Source: Chloroflexota bacterium (GTDB taxonomy: Bacteria; Chloroflexota; UBA6077; JACCZL01). From it: DNA of 12,169 nucleotides. Both the position numbers and the translations under genes were made by a program. This document shows, one piece after another, positions 7,078-12,169 of this stretch (positions are counted from its first letter, which is position 1; the number at the start of each line of letters is the position of its first letter). The notes beneath the pieces are model-generated. The model had not been told where the DNA came from. It did no database searches and saw only the letters and a list, made by a program, of their open reading frames with translations. Location of the stretch: NCBI GenBank assembly GCA_020845495.1, contig JADLFM010000209.1, positions 1 to 12,169 of the forward strand, in the 5' to 3' direction.

Positions 7078-8043
7078 ATGCACCTACCGCGCTCGCTGCT
7101 GTACACGGCGGTCGCCCTGCTTGCCGCGTCAGGCATGGCCGGACCGTCGCCCTGGACTGCTCCCCCGCACACGTTGGCGGCTCAAGAGACCCCGAACGAG
7201 ATCACCGACGAGGCCGCCGCGCGTGGGGGCGCCTCGGAACGCGCCGTCGTCGTCTCGCCGGATGTGACGATCCGAGTCCAGGAGTATCCGGGTGTGCGAG
7301 AGACGGTGGTGATGCTGCCGGGGGCGGGAATGGATGTGGCGGCTCTGGGCGAGATCCCCCAACGGCTGGCAGCGGAGGGGTACCACGTGCTCGCCGTCAA
7401 CCCGCGCGGCGCGGCTGGCTCGATGGGGCCGGTAGACGGCATCACCCTGCACGATCTGGCGGCCGATGTGGCCGGCGTTGTCGAGCAGCTGGGGGGCGGG
7501 CCGGCCCATCTGCTCGGCCATGCGGGTGGCAACCGGATCGGCCGTTGCCTGGCCGCCGACCGGCCTGACCTCGTCAGATCGGTGATCCTGCTGGCAGCCG
7601 GCGGGCTGGTGCCGCCCGACCCTGAGACGGCGAGGGTGATGGACCGGGTCTTTGCCGGGGAACTCGTACCTGAAGCGGAGCACCATGCAATCCTGCTCGC
7701 ACCATCGTCCGATCCTCGGGTACTCGACAGCTGGGTGATCTGGCCCGAGGCTCAGCGAGCCTTTCAGTCGGCGGCCTCATCGACGCCGATTGACGAATGG
7801 TGGGCTGGCGGCGGCGCCCGGATGCTGGTGATGCAGGGCCTTGAGGACAAGGTCGCGCCGCCTGGGAATGGCCGTGCGCTGGCCGGTACGTCTGCAGGCA
7901 ACGTTCGGCTTGTCGAGATCCCGAACGCCGGCCACGCGTTGCCAGTGGAGCAACCGGGCGCCGTGGTGGACGCGACACTGGCCTGGCTCACCGACATCCG
8001 GGCCGAAGACGACACCGCCACCGAGACGGATGGGTCTCGGTAG
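7078..8043 (+). CDS. Exported alpha/beta-hydrolase-fold protein, nucleophile Ser replaced by Ala
   Basis: A 321-residue protein beginning with a signal peptide: LPRS followed by a hydrophobic stretch, with likely cleavage near residues 28-36. The mature part has the alpha/beta-hydrolase pattern: VVMLPGAGMD (about 77-86, oxyanion side), AVNPRGAAGS, a nucleophile-elbow equivalent GHAGG (147-151), an acid candidate in GLEDKVAPP (Asp257) and NAGHALPVEQP with His286. The elbow residue that should be Ser, Cys or Asp is Ala149 (GCG, 7522-7524). Relatives with a GHAFGN-type elbow exist, so this may be a recognisable non-canonical subfamily, possibly non-hydrolytic. The start is the ATG at 7078 with GGGGAG four bases upstream; a GTG at 7054 would put a polar octapeptide before the signal peptide. 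The stop overlaps a 16-bp tandem repeat. Confidence 0.9.
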   Translation: MHLPRSLLYTAVALLAASGMAGPSPWTAPPHTLAAQETPNEITDEAAARGGASERAVVVSPDVTIRVQEYPGVRETVVMLPGAGMDVAALGEIPQRLAAEGYHVLAVNPRGAAGSMGPVDGITLHDLAADVAGVVEQLGGGPAHLLGHAGGNRIGRCLAADRPDLVRSVILLAAGGLVPPDPETARVMDRVFAGELVPEAEHHAILLAPSSDPRVLDSWVIWPEAQRAFQSAASSTPIDEWWAGGGARMLVMQGLEDKVAPPGNGRALAGTSAGNVRLVEIPNAGHALPVEQPGAVVDATLAWLTDIRAEDDTATETDGSR

Positions 8044-8087
8044 CGGTGGGTTCACGCAGCGATAGGTTCGCGTAGCGGTGGGTTCAG
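8040..8087 (+). repeat. Three-copy 16-bp tandem repeat over stop codon
   Basis: GTAGCGGTGGGTTCAC (8040-8055), GCAGCGATAGGTTCGC (8056-8071) and GTAGCGGTGGGTTCAG (8072-8087). Copies 1 and 3 differ only at the last base, and copy 2 has diverged. The first unit contains the TAG stop of the hydrolase-fold gene. Confidence 0.8.
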
Positions 8088-8091
8088 GCTG

Positions 8092-8106
8092 ACGCCTGGC
8101 TGGCGT
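8092..8106. terminator. Weak hairpin between convergent genes
   Basis: ACGCC-TGGCT-GGCGT is a 5-bp stem in the 69-bp gap between two convergent genes. It has no T-tract on either side, so an intrinsic terminator role is only suggested by position. Confidence 0.2.
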
Positions 8107-8112
8107 GCGCGG

Positions 8113-8589
8113 CTAGCGGCAGGTAATCGAGCGCTCCTCGTCACGGCTGACGACATAGAAGTGCATGTCGTAGTGTGGCACCTCGTATCCCTCGTGGCCG
8201 TGCTCCATGAAGTCGATGTTCGCGTGGTCAATCGGGAGGGGCCTGCCCTGGTAGCGGAACGTCAGGTTCTGCCAGCTCTTGCCATCCTCCAGCGCTTCCT
8301 GCGAGGGCATGTACTCGATGGAGATCAGCTTGTCCTTGTGGACCGTGTAGATCGGGCCGAGCGGCATATCCTCGCGCCGCGCCCAGTGCTCGCCCATGTA
8401 GGGAACGCAGTCAGTCAGCTTCACGACGCCGGGCGGCGGCGTCCAGTCGATCGGCCGCAAATCGGACTGCTCCTCGTTGGCCACGGCCGGGACGACGGCC
8501 ACGGTGAGGGCGATCCCCATTCCAAACACAAGCGATCCGAATCGATGCCAGATGCGCTTTGGACCATTGTTCACAGTGAGCTTGTTCAC
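8113..8589 (-). CDS. Small exported His-rich protein, possibly DUF5602/TTHB210-like
   Basis: A 158-residue protein. The N-terminus NKLTVNNGPKRIWHR is basic, followed by a hydrophobic core and an AVA|NE signal-peptidase site near residues 35-38. The mature domain ends with HGHEGYEVPHYDMHFY (130-145), a His/Asp cluster plausible for metal binding and reminiscent of the HFDFHFY motif of DUF5602 (TTHB210-like) domains. That assignment is from memory and tentative. Cys61 and Cys157 could form a disulfide. The function is unknown. I chose the GTG at 8587-8589 because AAAGGAAG (8596-8603 on the complement) lies six bases upstream and the product then begins with a normal signal peptide. A 31-residue longer reading starts without one. 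The GTG is duplicated by a tandem repeat, giving a second GTG 15 bases downstream. Confidence 0.82.
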   Translation of the reverse strand: MNKLTVNNGPKRIWHRFGSLVFGMGIALTVAVVPAVANEEQSDLRPIDWTPPPGVVKLTDCVPYMGEHWARREDMPLGPIYTVHKDKLISIEYMPSQEALEDGKSWQNLTFRYQGRPLPIDHANIDFMEHGHEGYEVPHYDMHFYVVSRDEERSITCR

Positions 8590-8596
8590 AGTGAGC
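8567..8596 (-). repeat. Perfect 15-bp tandem duplication at start codon
   Basis: TTGTTCACAGTGAGC occurs twice head to tail (8567-8581 and 8582-8596). On the coding (minus) strand each unit contains an in-frame GTG, so the duplication repeats the likely start codon and encodes LTVNK-type repeats. Only the upstream GTG has a Shine-Dalgarno at proper distance. Confidence 0.85.
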
Positions 8597-8710
8597 TTCC
8601 TTTCTTGCAGCGTGCGTCGGACGCGCCACCCCTTGCCACCCTCTGGCGGCGCGCAGCGGTCAGGCGCCGGACTCTGATTCATCCTGTCGGTTCAGACCTT
8701 GCAGGCCGCT

Positions 8711-9217
8711 CTAGCGTGCCCTTGTCGTGAACGTGGCCGTATCTTCCAGGAACACCGTCTCGTCAGCTCGCATCGCCTGAACACGAACGGTCTCCTGTCC
8801 GAACGGCGGCGCCACGGTGCCGGCCAGGCAGCGGTGACCCTCCGCGAACTGGTCTTCCAGCAGGATCAGTGAGCTTCCTGCCACGATGCTCTCGATGTGG
8901 ATCGTTGGCGGCGGAGGCGGCGGGTAGAGCGCGACCTGCGGAATGCTCGCCGAGGCGCAGACCGTGATCCGGTCGCCTTCGACATAGGTTGCGCCCTCGC
9001 CCCGATCCACGCAGACGGCCAGGCCACCCGACGTGCTCAGCTCTTCGGCGCTGACGGGGCAGTCTGGCGCGATGATCGCTGGCGTGGCGCTCGGCGGCGC
9101 GCCGGTCGCGGGCTCGATGGCGGCGAAGGCCGGGGCGGCGCGCAGAACGACGAGCGATGCAACCACGAGCAGCGCTATGACCGTCGCGCTCAGCAGCACA
9201 ATCTTTCCGATCGGCAT
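8711..9217 (-). CDS. Exported four-cysteine beta-rich protein, hypothetical
   Basis: A 168-residue protein. A long hydrophobic N-terminus (residues 4-25, IGKIVLLSATVIALLVVASL) precedes an APAFA|A-type signal-peptidase site, or the segment acts as a membrane anchor. The mature part starts with a Pro/Thr/Ala-rich linker, then alternating beta-strand-like segments with Cys53, Cys69, Cys87 and Cys130, enough for two disulfides. A run of six prolines occupies 99-104. The motif YVEGDRITVCASA followed later by CLAGTVAPPFGQETVRVQA suggests an Ig-like beta sandwich; I do not recognise a named family. The start is the ATG at 9215-9217 with AAGGAG (9228-9233 on the complement) ten bases upstream; a 105-residue in-frame extension is rejected as Arg-rich non-coding sequence. 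It lies upstream of the His-rich exported protein on the same strand with a 121-bp gap. Confidence 0.85.
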   Translation of the reverse strand: MPIGKIVLLSATVIALLVVASLVVLRAAPAFAAIEPATGAPPSATPAIIAPDCPVSAEELSTSGGLAVCVDRGEGATYVEGDRITVCASASIPQVALYPPPPPPTIHIESIVAGSSLILLEDQFAEGHRCLAGTVAPPFGQETVRVQAMRADETVFLEDTATFTTRAR

Positions 9218-9518
9218 CTCGGGTGATCTCCTTGCGTGGTCTCCGGCCTGCCGGCACGCGGCGACTCGCGAGTCCGACAGACCCACCGGATCAGCCTCGC
9301 ACCGAGCGCCGGAACGCGCGCTGCCAGCCGTTGCTGCCGCCCTGAAAGCCGCCTGAAGATCCGGGGGAGTACGCCGTGGCTCCGATGAACGCCCAGTTTG
9401 ACCGCTGGCCCCGCGAGGGGCGGACCGGCTCGGTGGCCTCCCGCCAGCCTGCTGGACCCGTCGTGCAAGGCGACTGCCGCGCAAATGGCCGCGCAACGCA
9501 CCTGACTCCGAGCCTGGA
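9218..9518. other. Intergenic region upstream of exported-protein gene
   Basis: The 301 bp between the histidine-kinase stop and the exported-protein start contain TTCAGG box C (9341-9357) and otherwise no gene, RNA or clear terminator. The Shine-Dalgarno of the exported-protein gene is at its left end. Confidence 0.6.
9341..9357 (-). promoter_or_regulatory. TTCAGG-N5-TTCAGG box C
   Basis: CCTGAA at 9341-9346 and 9352-9357 give two minus-strand TTCAGG repeats with an exact 11-bp period, 124 bp upstream of the exported four-Cys protein start. The architecture matches boxes A and B in the monooxygenase/thioesterase divergent region, suggesting a shared regulator. Confidence 0.45.
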
Positions 9519-11669
9519 CTACTCCCCGACAATGGTCGTGGCGGCCCCGTCGTCGTCCAGCGCGTCAGTGGACGGGCGGTGCAGCGGCAGCGTCACCCGA
9601 AATGTCGAGCCTCCGCCGAGCGTGTCGTGAAGCTCGATGGCGCCGCCGTGCGCCTGCACGATGCGGTTGCTGATGTACAGGCCCAGGCCAGTTCCCTCAA
9701 CGCCCGCCTCGACCGCCGTCATCGTTCGGCTGAACGGCGCAAACAGCAGATGCCGCTCGGCTGCGGGCACGCCGATGCCCTGATCCATCACCTCAACGGC
9801 CGCCTGCTCGCCCTGCTTACGTACCGCGATCTCCACCCTGCCGCCGTCCGGGCTGTACTTGACGGCGTTCGACAACAGGTTCGCGACGACTTGCTCCAGG
9901 CGCGCCTCATCTCCCTCCACCACCACCTGGGGGTGCTCGGCGCGCAGCACGATCTCGTGCGTGGTGTGCTCGGGGAGGGCGTCGCGCTCGCGGATCACCG
10001 CCGCCCGCGCCAGCATCACCAGATCGACCGGCTCCCAGTTGAGCCCGAGGCGGCCGCTTTCGATGCGGGAGATGTCCAGCAGGCTCCGGATCAGCCTGGA
10101 TACCCGCGCGACCTGTGCCCGGATGGTCCCGAGGTGGCGAGTCAGGCGGGCCTCATCCATCGGGCCGCGCTCCACCATCCGCTCGATCATCTGTGCCGCC
10201 AGCCCCAGCGACGTCAACGGTGTCTTCAACTCGTGGCTGGCCGTCGAGAGCATCTCGTCCTTCTCGCGCTGCACGCGCCGCCGCGCCACCACCGTCTCGG
10301 TTGTTTCGAGGACGACGCTCAAGATCGCGTCTGGCCGCGCATCGTCGTCGTCCAGGCGGGCGACGATGTGCGTGAAATACCGACCTTGCTGGTTCTCGGC
10401 CTCAGCCTCGGCGTCGAGCGCCCACGCCTGATCCACCAGGACCGTCTGCTCGCCGGTGGCGTACACCTGGTCGAACACGTCGCGCATCGCACGGGCCGTT
10501 TGCGCCGGGAAGATCGTATCGACGCCGCGCCCCACCATCGGCGACTGGGGCTGGAGCGCCTGATACCGGGCGTTGAGCGCTTCGTATCGGTAGTCTCGGC
10601 CACGCAAGATCGCGATGGCTACCGGGGCCGATGCGATGACGCCCTCGAAGAAACGGCGCCGCCGCTCACTCTCCGCGCTGACCTGACGGAGCACCTGCGA
10701 GGTCTCCTCGGCGCGGGCGGTCGCGATACGCTGCCGTTCGTACAGGTCGGCGAGCCGGCCCCCGAGCACCCAGCTGATGACGCTGGCGAGCACCAGTGCC
10801 AGCCCGAGGATGACCGCCCCCAGGAGCGTCTGCCGACGGACGACGTCGAACGCCAGGGCTGCTGGCTGCGTCACCAGGACTGCCCATCCCAGCTCCGGCA
10901 CGGCAGCATAGGCGATGAGCGTCTCGACCCCGTCCGCATCCAGGGCCACCAGGCTGCCCATCTCGCCCCCGAGGGCCGGCTCGACGCCCGCCCAGTCTCG
11001 GACATCTGGCAGGCTCTCCACGAGGCTCAGATCCGGGTGCGCGAAGAGCTTTCCCTGCTGATCGACCAGCAGGAGGCGTACACCGGCATCCTGACGGAGC
11101 GCCTGCAGCTCGCGCGTCAACTCGGCCGGCGAGAGCGAGACGATGATCGCCCCACGACCGTGCTCCGCAAGCTCGGCGGGGACTGCCAGCACGATGGTCG
11201 GGTGGTTGGTACGGCGGTTGTAGACGGCCGGGCTGACCGTCGGCTGGCCGGTCCGCATCGCCTCCTGAAAGTAGGGGCGGTCGCTGATGTCGAGCGTGCC
11301 CGGCGGGCTGCCGGTCGTCGCCAGATTCTTCCCGTCCGGGCTGGCAATCCCCCAGCCTTCCCACGCGCCGTTCACGGCGAGGATGCCCTGAAGCGCGTCG
11401 TTCAACTCGTCGAGGGAGTTTGGAGCCGTCAGCGCTCGCATCCGCGCGACCGAACGTGCCGTGGAGAGATGACTCTCGATGAAGCTCGCGGCCGAGAGCG
11501 CGCCAGCCCGCGCCAGCGCCAGTCGTTCCTCGGCCACCCTGGCCTCGGCCAGCGTCTTCCCCTGCCAGATGCCGACCATGACGATGAGCAGCAACGGTAA
11601 GCTGGCCGCCCCGACGATCTTGACGACATCTTGCCGCCGCGTCAGCGATGAACCGAAGCTTCTCACCAT
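9519..11669 (-). CDS. dCache-PAS sensor histidine kinase
   Basis: A 716-residue membrane kinase. A first membrane helix lies at about 15-35. An extracellular dCache sensor spans about 40-268, with signature DRPYFQEAMRTGQPTVSPAV near 130-149. A second helix lies at about 282-304, followed by a coiled linker and a PAS-like domain at about 340-465. HisKA has the phospho-acceptor His479 in STASHELKTPL. HATPase_c has NLLSNAVKY, DQGIG (629-633), LFAPFSR and GTGLGLYIS (659-667). It should sense an extracellular small ligand and phosphorylate a response regulator. None is adjacent, so the partner lies elsewhere. Start is uncertain. I chose the ATG at 11667-11669, giving a short basic cytoplasmic tail (LTRRQDVVK) before the first helix; ribosome sites are weak throughout. 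An ATG at 11769-11771 and a TTG at 11853-11855 are longer alternatives with unconvincing N-termini. Confidence 0.93.
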   Translation of the reverse strand: MVRSFGSSLTRRQDVVKIVGAASLPLLLIVMVGIWQGKTLAEARVAEERLALARAGALSAASFIESHLSTARSVARMRALTAPNSLDELNDALQGILAVNGAWEGWGIASPDGKNLATTGSPPGTLDISDRPYFQEAMRTGQPTVSPAVYNRRTNHPTIVLAVPAELAEHGRGAIIVSLSPAELTRELQALRQDAGVRLLLVDQQGKLFAHPDLSLVESLPDVRDWAGVEPALGGEMGSLVALDADGVETLIAYAAVPELGWAVLVTQPAALAFDVVRRQTLLGAVILGLALVLASVISWVLGGRLADLYERQRIATARAEETSQVLRQVSAESERRRRFFEGVIASAPVAIAILRGRDYRYEALNARYQALQPQSPMVGRGVDTIFPAQTARAMRDVFDQVYATGEQTVLVDQAWALDAEAEAENQQGRYFTHIVARLDDDDARPDAILSVVLETTETVVARRRVQREKDEMLSTASHELKTPLTSLGLAAQMIERMVERGPMDEARLTRHLGTIRAQVARVSRLIRSLLDISRIESGRLGLNWEPVDLVMLARAAVIRERDALPEHTTHEIVLRAEHPQVVVEGDEARLEQVVANLLSNAVKYSPDGGRVEIAVRKQGEQAAVEVMDQGIGVPAAERHLLFAPFSRTMTAVEAGVEGTGLGLYISNRIVQAHGGAIELHDTLGGGSTFRVTLPLHRPSTDALDDDGAATTIVGE

Positions 11670-11960
11670 CGGCCGCTTCGTCGTCACCGTTGCCACAGCG
11701 TCCAAGCCATCATGGTCACCTGAGCATCTCTCGGGAATCGGTCGGGCGCGAAGGGGGGATCGTCCAGGCATGTCCGTGAGGACTGCGTGCCGAAAGGCTT
11801 TTGCGCGCGGGACGGTGTATTCTATGGCCGCGCCGGCTGGCGTGCGCCCCCCCAATGTTTCGATTTCCGTCCAGTTTCCTGGGGGTAGGCAGTGCTGCCC
11901 CTCCAGCCCGCGGCTCCGGGCCGCGGCGCCGCGTGACGGCGCACCACGGGGGCTGTGCCG
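11670..11960. other. Upstream region of histidine kinase gene
   Basis: Non-coding stretch of about 291 bp before the kinase, unless a longer kinase start is used. It contains a perfect hairpin CCGCGGC-TCCGG-GCCGCGG (11908-11926) and a smaller one GGCAG-TG-CTGCC (11888-11899). Neither is followed by a T-run. A minus-strand TAGAAT near 11819-11824 could be a -10 box but has no matching -35. Confidence 0.5.
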
Positions 11961-12169
11961 CAGGGCGATGGCATGTTCATTGGTATACCCGAAGCATCAT
12001 GGAACGGGCGGTCGGGGGTTGAAACCCCCGCCTACAGTCATTCCGTCGCTGCGCGACGGCCGCCGGGAACGGCAGGCACTGGTGCGACTGGAGCGTCGCG
12101 CAGCGACTGCAGGATGGTAGGCGGGGCTTTCAAGCCCCGACGCGGCGGCACGACGCGCTCAACATACGA
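11961..12169. repeat. Right copy of nested-palindrome element, inverted
   Basis: This is the reverse complement of the left-end element. Core 12011-12141 (131 bp) aligns to 31-161 without gaps, with about nine differences. Hairpins are CGGGGGTT/AACCCCCG (12013-12030) and CGGGGCTT/AAGCCCCG (12122-12139), and the inner inverted repeat is at 12044-12058 with 12094-12108. Flanking homology continues through CAGGGCGATGGCATGTT (11961-11977), which matches the outer left-copy end. A 24-bp segment (11979-12002) is present here and absent from the left copy. The outer end runs to or past the window edge. Confidence 0.88.

Noticed and set aside
9579..11600. 673-codon open frame antisense to the histidine kinase
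   Set aside because: Long only because high GC removes stops. The kinase frame has every expected motif, while this one is His/Arg/Gln-rich without recognisable structure.
11908..11926. Intrinsic terminator at the GC hairpin
   Set aside because: No T-run follows on either strand and it lies upstream of the kinase rather than after a gene.
1..12169. Composite transposon bounded by the two inverted elements
   Set aside because: The elements are non-coding, no transposase lies between them, no target-site duplication can be judged at the window edges, and cargo base composition looks uniform. Dispersed repeats are simpler.

Overview
This is a roughly 12 kb, GC-rich chromosomal segment with strong G/C preference at third codon positions. 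A very large MalT-type (LAL) LuxR regulator, a dCache-PAS histidine kinase, exported proteins of unknown function and dispersed nested-palindrome intergenic repeats together suggest a Chloroflexota-like (Thermomicrobia/Sphaerobacter-type) bacterium. That placement is inference, because no taxonomic marker gene is present.

Layout. The two ends (1-187 and 11961-12169) are inverted copies of one non-coding palindromic element. Between them, on the minus strand and in transcription order, lies a catabolic or redox cluster. It starts with a StyA-like flavin monooxygenase (4888-6150), translationally coupled through an ATGA overlap to a PhzS-like FAD monooxygenase (3638-4891). A 934-aa LAL-family LuxR regulator follows (721-3525), then a small two-helix membrane protein (214-459). 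A 395-bp divergent region (6151-6545) is rich in candidate operators. It separates this cluster from two plus-strand genes: a PaaI-like hotdog thioesterase (6546-6992) and an exported alpha/beta-hydrolase-fold protein whose nucleophile Ser is Ala (7078-8043). Converging on these are two minus-strand genes for small exported proteins (8113-8589 and 8711-9217) and a dCache/PAS sensor histidine kinase (9519-11669) with no response regulator beside it.

How it may work together (inference). The two monooxygenases probably oxidise an aromatic or N-heterocyclic compound, using a flavin reductase encoded elsewhere for the StyA-like enzyme. The ATP-dependent LuxR protein is positioned to regulate them. 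The divergent region carries two TTCAGG-N5-TTCAGG boxes with 11-bp period, plus a helically phased set of GAACGTTC sites. A third 11-bp TTCAGG box lies upstream of the exported protein at 8711-9217. These boxes resemble targets of an OmpR/PhoB-type response regulator, so the oxidative cluster and the secreted-protein genes may share one regulator. Several short perfect tandem repeats sit on start or stop codons or just upstream of genes.
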